Positions 8,267-16,677 of a stretch of 55,251 nt of DNA are shown piece by piece. The stretch's first letter is position 1. Every line of letters begins with the position of its first letter. The notes beneath the pieces were generated by a model that searched no databases, was not told the DNA's origin, and saw nothing but the letters and a program-made list of their open reading frames with translations. This stretch comes from Megasphaera lornae (GTDB lineage: Bacteria > Bacillota > Negativicutes > Veillonellales > Megasphaeraceae): positions 1 to 55,251 of the forward strand of contig NZ_AFIJ01000035.1 of the NCBI RefSeq assembly GCF_000214495.1, read 5' to 3'. The position numbers and the translations under genes were made by a program.

Positions 8267-9640
8267 CTAATATGAACTTTCGTCATATCTCCGCGCCGCC
8301 TTCTCCCCTTCATTTAAAGCGGTCAACAAGCGGCAACGTCGTTCGTATTGTTTTTTATACAGCCGCACGGCGTTTTCCCGAGGCAAAAACGTATGCCGCA
8401 ATCGTATGCGTTCTTGAAGCGGTCCGCGTACATCCGATATATGCCCCGCACTATACGCGGCAATAACGGCATTGGTCGGCATTGCCCCGCCGGCTTCCGC
8501 CAAAGTGTACACGGTCGTTTCCAGCATGTCCGCTTTGATTTGATTCCACAAAGCATCCCGACTGCCGCCTTCCGTCACCGTCACCCCGTTTATCTTTATA
8601 TCCGCCTGACGGCATTGCGCCATAATCTCCCTATAGTCATACCCGATCCCTTCCAATACGCAACGCCATAAAGCTCCTTGATTCGCCTCCAAGGTCAACC
8701 CGGTAAACGTACCGCGCACATAGGGCCGGGAAGTCGAATTGCCGGTCAAATAAGGAAAAAATAACGCGCCGTTACATCCGGGGGGATACGCCTGCGCCAG
8801 CTCGTCCAACGTCCGATAATACGATTCATTCGCTTCCTGCCGGCAAACGGCATCTTTAAACCAACGCAAAGCCAAGCCGCCTGTCCGCACCGTCCCCCAA
8901 TAAAAATAAGTATCCGCCAACGTCCCCGCATTAAATACAAATCCGCTTCCCCGTTGAGACAATGCCGGTATAATTCCCGGTACGGCCACACAAAACATGG
9001 CGCAAGTACCGGCAACATCCGCCGCTTGTCCGGCCTTCCACACGCCGCTGCCGAGCATGGACTGCATCGTATCGCCGGCACCCGCACAAATCGGAATCCC
9101 TTCGGGAAAACCGGTTTCCGCCGCATCGGCGGCGCACAACCGTCCAATATGCTCCCACGGTTTGACAATACGCGGTAAATACGTGCGGTCAATGCCGAGA
9201 ATCTGCAATTGTGCCGGCGACCACTCTTTTGCCGCCACCTTATATCCCAACCCCCAGCCCGATAACGTGCCCCAATCAATAAACGCCTCCGTACCGCGTA
9301 ACCCGGCCAAATGAAGTAAGATGTACGGACAATTGTGAATAAATTTAACCCCTGTTTTTACAAACTCCGTATGAGCTAAAAACCAACGCGCAATCATCGC
9401 CGGAAACATCACATTGGGTTCGGCATTTCCCGTTTCTCTCGCCCATATAGACCGATTCTCCGCTTTCAACCGCGCCACATCAGCAGCGGTACGACTGTCC
9501 AAATAATTAATATACGGCGTAACCGGCTTCCCTTCTTCATTAATCCCGGCAATGCCGCAAATAATACCGTCCCCCATTATTGCCGCCACTGCCGCCGTCG
9601 ACAGGCCGTCGGCACGCATGCGGTCACTGCATATACGCAT
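8267..9640 (-). CDS. FGGY-family sugar kinase, C-terminal part of a frameshifted gene
   Basis: This frame carries most of a carbohydrate kinase of the FGGY (xylulokinase-like) family. It includes the substrate-binding stretch VTPYINYLDSRTA, an ATP-domain glycine segment ICAGAGDTMQSMLGSG, DVAGTCAMFCV, and the C-terminal VTEGGSRDALWNQIKADML signature with a downstream alanine/glycine segment. Its N-terminus is in another frame. Restoring one A in the A6 tract at about 9645-9650 gives one 515-residue protein of normal length. The substrate is not evident. Either the gene is inactivated or the sequence lacks one base. Confidence 0.85.
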   Translation of the reverse strand: MRICSDRMRADGLSTAAVAAIMGDGIICGIAGINEEGKPVTPYINYLDSRTAADVARLKAENRSIWARETGNAEPNVMFPAMIARWFLAHTEFVKTGVKFIHNCPYILLHLAGLRGTEAFIDWGTLSGWGLGYKVAAKEWSPAQLQILGIDRTYLPRIVKPWEHIGRLCAADAAETGFPEGIPICAGAGDTMQSMLGSGVWKAGQAADVAGTCAMFCVAVPGIIPALSQRGSGFVFNAGTLADTYFYWGTVRTGGLALRWFKDAVCRQEANESYYRTLDELAQAYPPGCNGALFFPYLTGNSTSRPYVRGTFTGLTLEANQGALWRCVLEGIGYDYREIMAQCRQADIKINGVTVTEGGSRDALWNQIKADMLETTVYTLAEAGGAMPTNAVIAAYSAGHISDVRGPLQERIRLRHTFLPRENAVRLYKKQYERRCRLLTALNEGEKAARRYDESSY

Positions 9641-9813
9641 ACATTTTTTACCGAACGGTAATACTCGTCAATATCCATTTCCACCCATCCCGGTCTCGGG
9701 TATTGCAGTGAGGTTTTCGCCGTCGCCGCGGCTACACACTTCCCGGCGAAACTATATACAGCCACTTTCACACTTTGCGTTCCCGCGTCAAATACTACAT
9801 AATAAGAATCCAT
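9577..9813 (-). CDS. FGGY-family sugar kinase, N-terminal part of a frameshifted gene
   Basis: The first about 60 codons encode the typical FGGY N-terminus, YYVVFDAGTQSVKVAVYS, with the phosphate-binding loop, then PRPGWVEMDIDEYYRSVKN. After the A6 tract the frame runs into nonsense codons of the wrong frame and stops at 9577. The start at ATG 9813 follows AGGAGGAAG; the open frame continues to 9855 without another ribosome site. It joins the frame at 8267-9640. Confidence 0.8.
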   Translation of the reverse strand: MDSYYVVFDAGTQSVKVAVYSFAGKCVAAATAKTSLQYPRPGWVEMDIDEYYRSVKNVCVYAVTACVPTACRRRQWRQ

Positions 9814-9861
9814 ATGTAACTTCCTCCTTGTATACACGACGTTCATTATATTCATAATACA

Positions 9862-9905
9862 AAAAAACGAAGAGTAAGAAAGCCTTCTTGCTCTTCGTTT
9901 TTACT
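9862..9905 (-). terminator. Terminator of the RND efflux operon
   Basis: An inverted repeat (AACGAAGAG with AAGAA paired to TTCTT and CTCTTCGTT, with small mismatches) is flanked by A and T runs. It lies just after the RND gene stop at 9914 and directly before the sugar kinase start. Confidence 0.75.
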
Positions 9906-9913
9906 AAAATACG

Positions 9914-12900
9914 CTATTCTTCTTTATAAGAAGGTCGACGTATATGATACCAAGCCACATACATCACCGGTAAAACCAGTAAGGTAAGTACGGTCGCGGC
10001 CAACAAGCCCGCTGAAATAGTCACCGCCATAGGCCCCCAAAAAATGCTGCGCATCAACGGAATCATCCCCAAAATAGCGGCCGCCGCCGTTAACATAATC
10101 GGTCGAAACCGTAAAATAGCCGAATCAATGACTGCATTCCACGGATCTTCGCCGCCGGCAATATGCTTTTTAATCTGATCAATAAGAATCACGGAATTGC
10201 GAATGATCATACCGCTTAATGCCAATATTCCCAAATACGCGACAAACCCCAGGGGCTTACCGGAAATCAACATTCCCGCACTGACGCCGATCATTCCCAT
10301 GGGAGCCGTTACCAACGTCAACAACATATCGGCTACGCTCCGCAATTGCAACATCAGCAGCGTAATAATAAGAATGATCATGATCGGTACGGGGCGCAAC
10401 AAATAGTGCAAGGATTTACGACTGTTTTCCAAATCTCCGCCCACTTCTACATCATACCCGAAAGGCAAGGCGTTGCGAATCCCTTGAATGGATTGATAGG
10501 CCTCGGCGGTCACATCATTCGCCGTGCCGTTTCTGATATTTCCCTGAATCGTAATCGTCGGTTTTAAATTACGACGCCAAATTAAAGTATCTTCCGCTCC
10601 ATAGGAAATTTTTGCCAATTGTCCCAACGGCACATAACCGCCGGCCGTATATACGGGAATACTCTGCACGGCCGCCAACGAATTGCGATCTTGTGCTTGT
10701 AATCGCATTTGTATACCGATCGTCTTATCCGGCGCATAATATTGAGCAATCGAGGCTCCGGAAAGTTCCGTATACAACGTCTTCGCCACGTCTTGATCGG
10801 AGATCCCCAAAGAACGAAGTTTTGCCTGATCTGTTTCGACGCGTAAAACTTTACTCTTTTGTTCCCAATTCAAAAATACATCTGCCGTATCCGGATTTTG
10901 CCGAATTTTTGCCGCCATACGTTCCGCATACAGTTTAACCCGGTCCGCATTATACCCCGAAACACGAATCATCAACGGATACGAAGACGGCGGTCCTAAC
11001 GATATATTTTTAACATTGCTGCGAACCGTCGGAAAATGCTCCTTCATTTCCCGTTGAATACTCTTCATTAAAGAAGCGCGGGACTGCAAGTCATCAGCCA
11101 CAATAATAAACTGTGCATAATTACTTGCCGGCAATACAGGTTCCCAAGTTAATACAAAACGCGGAGCCCCTTCTCCCACATAATAAGAATAGCTTTTCAT
11201 TTCTTTAGTATGCTGACGCAAATATGTCGAAAACCGTTGTGCTTCCTGCTGTGTCGCAGCCAATGAAGATCCTTCCGGCAACGTCATTTCCACAATAATT
11301 TCCGGACGCAAAGAAGGCGGGAAAAATTCTTGCGGAATCCACCGCAACATTCCCACAGACACGACAAAAGCAATCACCGTCGCTGCAATAACCGCGCGAT
11401 AATGGGTTAAACATTTCTCCAATACTTGGCGAAACAGGCGATAAAATCGACTTTGATATAACGGTTTGCGGGTTTGCGTAATCTTCGGCTTAATAAGATA
11501 ATACCCGAATAAAGGGGCTACCATTACCGAAACAATCCAAGATAACAATAATGCGGAAAAAATCACCGGAAATAAACTCCGACAAAACTCGGAAGCGGCC
11601 CCGTCCGCAAAGGCCACGGGAATAAATCCGGCACAGGTAACCAACGTTCCGGTCAACATCGGTTTGGCCGTCGCACGAAATGCAAAGCAGGCGGCCTCCA
11701 GCCGGGTTTTCCCGCGCTCCAACTGTACGCTCATCATTTCTACTGCAATGATCGCATCATCCACCAATAATCCCAAGGCAATGATTAAGGCGCCCAACGA
11801 TACCTTATGTAAATCAATCCCGCTTACTTCCATCACACAAAATACGCCTGCCAATACCAGGGGAATACAACAAGCGACTACCAATCCGGTTCGCAGTCCC
11901 AAACTCAAAAAACTTACCAGCAGGACAATAATAATCGCTTCCCGCAACGTACCGATAAAATCGGCAATCGACTCTTTAACAACCTGCGGTTGATCGGACA
12001 CTTGATGCAATACCATCCCTGCCGGCAAATCTGCTTTCACGGTTTGACAAAATTGCTGTAAATTTTTCCCCAACGTCAAAATATTGCCGCCGTTTTTCAT
12101 CGATAACGCCAGTCCCACGGCCGGCTTACCGTTAAAATACATTTTCGGATTGGCCGGATCCGTATACGTGCGTTCCACCGTCGCAATATCTCCCAGACGG
12201 AACGTACGCCCGGAGGCACTGATGGGAATATTCCGAATATCTTCCAAGTCATTACACCGGCCGGATAACCGTAAGTATACATTGTCGGACTTTGTATCAA
12301 TCATGCCGGCCGGCGTCATGGCATTTTGTCCCCGCACCGCTTGCGCAATAGCCGTGGGCGGAATACCCAAGGCCGCTAATTTCGCATTCGCCACGGAAAT
12401 ATAAATTTCTTCCTCCTGCACGCCTAATAATTGCACCTTACCGACATCGGGAACCGTCAATAACACCCGTCTTAAATTTTCCGCTTTTTGCCGCAATTCT
12501 TCATACGAATACCCGTCTCCGGTCAACGCATAAATAGAGCCGTATACATCATCAAAGCGGTCATTATAAAAAGGTCCTACAACGCCGTCCGGCAGTTGTC
12601 GTTTCATGTTTTCCGTCAAATTTCTGACATCGTGCCACGTACTGCGAATCTGCGAAGCCGGCACCGAATCCTGCAAGGAAACAAAAATAACGGTCTGTCC
12701 CGGCCGGGAATAACTTTGCAGAGAATCCAAGCCTTTCGTATCCTGCAGCTGTCGTTCCAGCTTGTCCGTCACCTGTTTCTGCATTTGTTCCGCCGTGGCC
12801 CCCGGCCAAGCCGCAGTAACAACCATTTGCCGCACCGTATACGCCGGGTCTTCCATTCTCCCCAATTTCATATAGGAAAACACGCCGGCAACAGCAATAA

Positions 12901-12961
12901 GGACAATGAAATACCATACCAGCACTTTATTTTTCAGTGCCGTTTCCGAGAGATTCCTCAT
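9914..12961 (-). CDS. RND-family multidrug efflux transporter (inner-membrane pump)
   Basis: Proton-driven tripartite efflux pump subunit, 1015 residues, the normal size for AcrB/MexK-type transporters. Visible are the N-terminal membrane helix, the two large periplasmic loops and the proton-relay Asp pair in LGLLVDDAIIAVEMM. Repeated membrane blocks follow, such as PMLTGTLVTCAGFIPVA and RPIMLTAAAAILGMIPLM. The start overlaps the adaptor stop as ATGA. The partner adaptor and a MarR repressor are upstream. No TolC-like channel is in the window, so it must be elsewhere. Substrate cannot be told. Confidence 0.95.
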   Translation of the reverse strand: MRNLSETALKNKVLVWYFIVLIAVAGVFSYMKLGRMEDPAYTVRQMVVTAAWPGATAEQMQKQVTDKLERQLQDTKGLDSLQSYSRPGQTVIFVSLQDSVPASQIRSTWHDVRNLTENMKRQLPDGVVGPFYNDRFDDVYGSIYALTGDGYSYEELRQKAENLRRVLLTVPDVGKVQLLGVQEEEIYISVANAKLAALGIPPTAIAQAVRGQNAMTPAGMIDTKSDNVYLRLSGRCNDLEDIRNIPISASGRTFRLGDIATVERTYTDPANPKMYFNGKPAVGLALSMKNGGNILTLGKNLQQFCQTVKADLPAGMVLHQVSDQPQVVKESIADFIGTLREAIIIVLLVSFLSLGLRTGLVVACCIPLVLAGVFCVMEVSGIDLHKVSLGALIIALGLLVDDAIIAVEMMSVQLERGKTRLEAACFAFRATAKPMLTGTLVTCAGFIPVAFADGAASEFCRSLFPVIFSALLLSWIVSVMVAPLFGYYLIKPKITQTRKPLYQSRFYRLFRQVLEKCLTHYRAVIAATVIAFVVSVGMLRWIPQEFFPPSLRPEIIVEMTLPEGSSLAATQQEAQRFSTYLRQHTKEMKSYSYYVGEGAPRFVLTWEPVLPASNYAQFIIVADDLQSRASLMKSIQREMKEHFPTVRSNVKNISLGPPSSYPLMIRVSGYNADRVKLYAERMAAKIRQNPDTADVFLNWEQKSKVLRVETDQAKLRSLGISDQDVAKTLYTELSGASIAQYYAPDKTIGIQMRLQAQDRNSLAAVQSIPVYTAGGYVPLGQLAKISYGAEDTLIWRRNLKPTITIQGNIRNGTANDVTAEAYQSIQGIRNALPFGYDVEVGGDLENSRKSLHYLLRPVPIMIILIITLLMLQLRSVADMLLTLVTAPMGMIGVSAGMLISGKPLGFVAYLGILALSGMIIRNSVILIDQIKKHIAGGEDPWNAVIDSAILRFRPIMLTAAAAILGMIPLMRSIFWGPMAVTISAGLLAATVLTLLVLPVMYVAWYHIRRPSYKEE

Positions 12962-14043
12962 GTTTCCTCACTCTCCGTCCTCACCTGTTCTCCTTCATAT
13001 AAGAGATTTACACCGGCCGTTACCACTTGCGCACCTGCCGAAAGTCCCCCTACTTGTACTGCATCATCATCGAAAGCAAGAATCTGCACCGCTTGTAATT
13101 GCAAACGATTGTTTTTAGTCACCACCCATACATGCGGCGTATTACCCGTTTGATAAATAGCCGCCAACGGCAACCGATACGTTCCCTGCGGAACCTTCGG
13201 GGCCGCCGCATTGACCACCCCGGCGGTCATCCCCAATTGCATCCCTGCCGGCGGTTGCCATAAAGAAACCCGCACAGTATACGTTTTGGTAACCGGATCG
13301 GCCATCGGCGCCACTTCCCGCACCATCCCCCGACACGCGGCATTGGCTAACGCCCAAAACGACACGGATACCGTCTTGCCTACCGTAAAATCGGCCACTT
13401 TATTTTCCGGGACATGAATTTCCACTTCCCAATCCCCGTCATGAACTAATGTCAACACAGGCATGCCGGGTGCAACAACTTGTCCCGGGTCACCGTTTAC
13501 GAAAGAAATAACTCCGGGCGCATCCGCCGTCAATTGTGTATATGCCAACTGATTACGTTGCAACTGCCGTGCCGCCAGCGCTTGTTGGTACTGTGCCGCC
13601 GCTTGTCGATATGCCGTTTTCGCTTGATCCAACGCTACCGCACTGACCGCCTCTTCCTGATACAGTTTTTGAAACCGTCCGTAATTCTCTTGTGCCAACT
13701 TTACTTGTGCGGTTGCCGCATCCACCTGTGCCTGCGTTTGCTGTACAGCCGACTGCAAATCTTGCGGATTTAACGTCATCAGGACCTGTCCGCGTTGCAC
13801 CCGTGAGCCCAATTGTACATAACGGGCCGTAATCCGACCGCCCACTTGAAACGCCAATTTACTTTCATAGCGTCCCCGCACGGTACCGGCATATGTCGTT
13901 TTCGTATCACTGTCCATCGTCCCGCCGACCGTAACGGTTTTGACCAACTGCGGTTCCGGAGGCGGCGATATTTTTTTACCGCAACCGCCGGCAAGCACGC
14001 TCATGGCGATCAGTAACCCGATACCGATAAGCCACTTATTCAT
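12958..14043 (-). CDS. RND efflux periplasmic adaptor lipoprotein (HlyD/MFP family)
   Basis: Membrane-fusion subunit of 361 residues. The N-terminal signal ends in the lipobox LAGGC (Cys about residue 21), so it is probably a lipoprotein. A lipoyl half-motif (RYVQLGSRVQRGQVLMTL) and a Gln/Ala-rich coiled-coil hairpin (about 75-140) follow. Then come a beta-barrel and a membrane-proximal domain (GDWEVEIHVPE). I chose the ATG at 14043 because GAGGGAG lies just upstream and the signal peptide starts there. It overlaps the MarR stop, and its own stop overlaps the pump start. Confidence 0.93.
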   Translation of the reverse strand: MNKWLIGIGLLIAMSVLAGGCGKKISPPPEPQLVKTVTVGGTMDSDTKTTYAGTVRGRYESKLAFQVGGRITARYVQLGSRVQRGQVLMTLNPQDLQSAVQQTQAQVDAATAQVKLAQENYGRFQKLYQEEAVSAVALDQAKTAYRQAAAQYQQALAARQLQRNQLAYTQLTADAPGVISFVNGDPGQVVAPGMPVLTLVHDGDWEVEIHVPENKVADFTVGKTVSVSFWALANAACRGMVREVAPMADPVTKTYTVRVSLWQPPAGMQLGMTAGVVNAAAPKVPQGTYRLPLAAIYQTGNTPHVWVVTKNNRLQLQAVQILAFDDDAVQVGGLSAGAQVVTAGVNLLYEGEQVRTESEET

Positions 14044-14512
14044 CTTCATCTCCCTCACCCTTTCCGGGCGTACCGATAGTTTCAACCATAGCTCGCGCCG
14101 CATTTTCCGAAACAATTTTCATCGTATCCAACGCTTCCGCCAACCGTTTTTCTTCTACTCCTTTCAGAAGAAACGATACCCATCGTTTCACAATCGCTTC
14201 CATCGCCGGTCGCATTTCCCAGGCTTTGCGAGTTAAATATATATATTTATACCGTAAATCTTCATTATCTTGCCGACGAAAAATCAATCCTTTTTTTTCC
14301 AATAATTTTACATTGCGTGCTACCAATGCTTTATCCGCCGTCAGTAATTTTCCCAATTCCACTTGCGTACAACCGTCATGAGAATATAAAGTAAGCAAAA
14401 CAACATGCTCTGAATAGGATACATTCCACGGGCGGCATGCCCCGGATACATAGGCCTGCGTCCGTCTGTTAATAATCCCGAATTCATGTCCTATTTCAAA
14501 ATAATCCATCAT
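14036..14512 (-). CDS. MarR-family transcriptional regulator of the efflux operon
   Basis: A 158-residue winged-helix regulator. The recognition region has TQVELGKLLTADKALVARNVKLLEKKGLI, here cited as the segment around residues 52-80, followed by the wing RRQDNEDLRYKYIYLT. It is first in the operon and very probably represses itself and the two efflux genes. A perfect palindrome overlaps its promoter. The ATG at 14512 was chosen because AAGGAGG lies 10 bases upstream. The frame is open to 14578, but that would run through promoter and operator. Confidence 0.92.
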   Translation of the reverse strand: MMDYFEIGHEFGIINRRTQAYVSGACRPWNVSYSEHVVLLTLYSHDGCTQVELGKLLTADKALVARNVKLLEKKGLIFRRQDNEDLRYKYIYLTRKAWEMRPAMEAIVKRWVSFLLKGVEEKRLAEALDTMKIVSENAARAMVETIGTPGKGEGDEDE

Positions 14513-14531
14513 ACGTACGCTCCTCCTTAAA

Positions 14532-14546
14532 GTTGATTCAATCAAC
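14532..14546. promoter_or_regulatory. MarR-type palindromic operator
   Basis: The 15-base sequence GTTGATTCAATCAAC is a perfect 7-1-7 palindrome. It lies between the -10 box of the efflux promoter and the ribosome site of the marR gene. Its position at the transcription start fits repression by the MarR protein; binding is inferred. Confidence 0.7.
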
Positions 14547-14549
14547 ATT

Positions 14550-14578
14550 AGTATAGCAAAAAGCCTATATGTCCGCAA
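14550..14578 (-). promoter_or_regulatory. Promoter of the marR-RND operon
   Basis: On the minus strand a TTGCGG box (plus 14573-14578) and a TATACT box (14550-14555) are 17 bases apart. The palindrome at 14532-14546 follows at the expected start site. Confidence 0.6.
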
Positions 14579-14910
14579 GAATTATTTTCAAAATTTATAC
14601 CGTATGCACTTCTTTACCGCTATCAAAGCCCTTTCCCATTGCCAAGCTCGGCAATGTATACCGCTCCGTATATCCTGTCTCTTACGACATTTCATACCCG
14701 CATCGGGCGCATAAAATCTCGCCGTTTTTCCCCATATATAAGGTAATACTATATAGGTTACACAGAATACTTCTCAACGTGTACCCTATGTGTTGACAAC
14801 TAAGAGAATAAAACATCCCCGTTTTTCCCTTATGTTTGGCAACAATACTAAAAATATGCTAAAATAAATTGTTTATAGTAAACACATTACCAAAAGAATA
14901 AGGGGTTATT
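14579..14910. other. Intergenic region between marR and the flippase gene
   Basis: About 330 bases with no convincing gene. It holds one inverted repeat (ATAGGTTACAC at 14753-14763 and GTGTACCCTAT at 14779-14789, one mismatch in 11, 15-base loop). There is a promoter for the flippase at 14836-14865 and a ribosome site AAGGGG shortly before 14911. Confidence 0.5.
14836..14865 (+). promoter_or_regulatory. Promoter of the flippase gene
   Basis: TTGGCA at 14836-14841 and TAAAAT at 14860-14865 are 18 bases apart, upstream of the start at 14911. Confidence 0.5.
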
Positions 14911-16473
14911 ATGAGTAATAAATTTATTTCCGGGACCTTGATTCTGACCCTGTCGGGGTTTGTCGTAAAAGCAATCGGCAGTATTAACTGGGTCATTCTT
15001 TCACGTATTTTAGGCGGGGAAGGCATCGGCATTTATCAAATGGCCTTTCCTATTTATTTATTGGCATTGGAAATATCCAGCGCCGGTATTCCCATTGCGA
15101 TTTCTATTATTACAGCGGAAAAAGCGGCAAAAGAAGATTATGCCGGTGCCAAACGAATTTTTCATGTCTCCATTTCTATGCTGTGCACAACGGCTTTTAT
15201 ACTCAGCCTCCTCGTATTTTTCGGCTCCCGCTTCTTAATTTCCGAACATATTATTCGAGAAAGTCGCGCCTACTGGTCGTTAATTGCGTTGGCGCCGGCT
15301 ATTTTTTTCACCACCATTATCGCCGGCTTCCGGGGCTATTTACAAGGATGGCGACAAATGACCCCGACCGCCGTATCGCAAATTACGGAGCAAATTGTCC
15401 GCGTCATCTCCATGCTCGGTTTTGCCTCCTTTTTTATGCCCTACGGCTTGCAATATGCCGCCGGCGGTGCCAGTTTAGGTGCCGGTTTCGGCGGTTTGGC
15501 CGCACTTTTCGTCTTGTTGTTCTTCTATCGCCGTTTGCAAAAAACGTTACCGACGACAACGGTCTCCTATCCGCAAGAAAACGTGTGGCACATTCTGAAA
15601 CGACTCGTTTCTTTATCGATTCCCATTTCCATGGCAAGTATTATGTTGCCGATCGTGTCTAATTTGGATTTATTAATTGTACCGCGGCGCTTGGAAGCGG
15701 CCGGTTTTCCGACACATAAAGCGACCGAACTGTTCGGCTATTTAACCGGTATGTCCGTCCCTTTGGTCACTTTGGCCACCATTCTTACCATTGCCATGGC
15801 CATGAACTTGGTGCCGACGATTAGTCATTATTTCACGTTGGGTGATAAAAAAGAAATTTATAATCGTACGGCGGGAGCCCTGCGCGTCGCTTTTTTAGTG
15901 ACCATTCCCTTCAGTGTCCTCTTATTTGTGATGGCTCATCCTATTGTAACCTTTATTTACAATGCGCCGGCCGCCGCACCGGCTACCCGCACCATTGCGA
16001 TTGCCATTTTCTTTTTAGGCATGCACCAAATTACAACGGCGATTTTGCAAGGTCTGAAAAAGCCGAAAATTCCTGTCATGAATATGATGATTGCCGCCGC
16101 GGTCAAAGTATGTTGCAACTGGTTTTTGGTAGCCATTCCCGCTTTCGGTATTCGCGGCGCCGCCTGTGCCACCGTAGCGGATATAGGCGTAGCGGCTCTG
16201 TTAAATTTAATCTTCATTTACCGTCATACGGGCTATATCATTGACCTTAAAATTATTTTACGCAACGCCCTGTCCGCTGCCGTTATGGGCTGTATCGTGG
16301 CCTGTCTGTACAGCTTTTTACACCATCACACACCGGCAGTGATCAGTTTATTTGTTCCCTGCTTTACAGGATTATTGATTTATTTAGGTATTATGACCGC
16401 CACCGGCGGCGTAACGCAGGACGATTTGAGCAAAATTCCCTTTTTCAAACGCTTTGCCAAATATGCGCATTAA
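14911..16473 (+). CDS. SpoVB/MurJ-like polysaccharide or lipid II flippase (MOP superfamily)
   Basis: Integral membrane protein of 520 residues with about 14 helices, the size and layout of the MVF/polysaccharide-transport branch. The N-terminal segment FISGTLILTLSGFVVKAIG and the amphipathic loop RILGGEGIGIYQMAFPIY are typical of SpoVB-like proteins. The family moves lipid-linked glycans across the inner membrane during cell-wall or surface-polysaccharide synthesis. It is a single-gene transcript with its own promoter and a strong terminator. SpoVB-like is a family label and does not show that the organism sporulates. Confidence 0.88.
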   Translation: MSNKFISGTLILTLSGFVVKAIGSINWVILSRILGGEGIGIYQMAFPIYLLALEISSAGIPIAISIITAEKAAKEDYAGAKRIFHVSISMLCTTAFILSLLVFFGSRFLISEHIIRESRAYWSLIALAPAIFFTTIIAGFRGYLQGWRQMTPTAVSQITEQIVRVISMLGFASFFMPYGLQYAAGGASLGAGFGGLAALFVLLFFYRRLQKTLPTTTVSYPQENVWHILKRLVSLSIPISMASIMLPIVSNLDLLIVPRRLEAAGFPTHKATELFGYLTGMSVPLVTLATILTIAMAMNLVPTISHYFTLGDKKEIYNRTAGALRVAFLVTIPFSVLLFVMAHPIVTFIYNAPAAAPATRTIAIAIFFLGMHQITTAILQGLKKPKIPVMNMMIAAAVKVCCNWFLVAIPAFGIRGAACATVADIGVAALLNLIFIYRHTGYIIDLKIILRNALSAAVMGCIVACLYSFLHHHTPAVISLFVPCFTGLLIYLGIMTATGGVTQDDLSKIPFFKRFAKYAH

Positions 16474-16507
16474 AAAATACCCCTGCCGAACGGCAGGGGT
16501 ATTTTTG
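16473..16507 (+). terminator. Terminator of the flippase gene
   Basis: A perfect stem (AAAAATACCCCTGCC and GGCAGGGGTATTTTT with a four-base loop) begins at the stop codon and ends in a T run. It may act in both directions. Confidence 0.9.
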
Positions 16508-16613
16508 TATACGACAAAGGGCTGAGATGCCCCTGCAATCACCGCTCGTATATACCCGCTCGCTTACCGACTCCCGCCTTTGTGTCTCCTTTTTGCCGCT
16601 TGCTTTTCCGCAG

Positions 16614-16650
16614 AAAAACGCGTTGCTTCTACAAAAGCAACGCGTTTTTT
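16614..16650. terminator. Bidirectional terminator after the permease gene
   Basis: A perfect stem (AAAAACGCGTTGCTT and AAGCAACGCGTTTTT, short loop) lies between the convergent flippase and permease genes. It stands just after the permease stop at 16678 on the minus strand. Confidence 0.85.
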
Positions 16651-16677
16651 CAACAGGTTTACGAGGAACCGGTTATA

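Noticed and set aside
12488-13153. 221-residue plus-strand open frame opposite the RND genes
   Set aside because: Antisense shadow of two well-supported efflux genes, with no recognisable domains.
14569-14796. 75-residue plus-strand open frame before the flippase
   Set aside because: No ribosome site or family-like features; it starts inside the promoter of the marR operon.
16510-16545. Possible TPP riboswitch fragment (GGGCTGAGATGCCC)
   Set aside because: Only the CTGAGA-like piece is present. The essential later blocks of the THI element are missing, and no thiamine gene follows; the sequence sits between two terminators.
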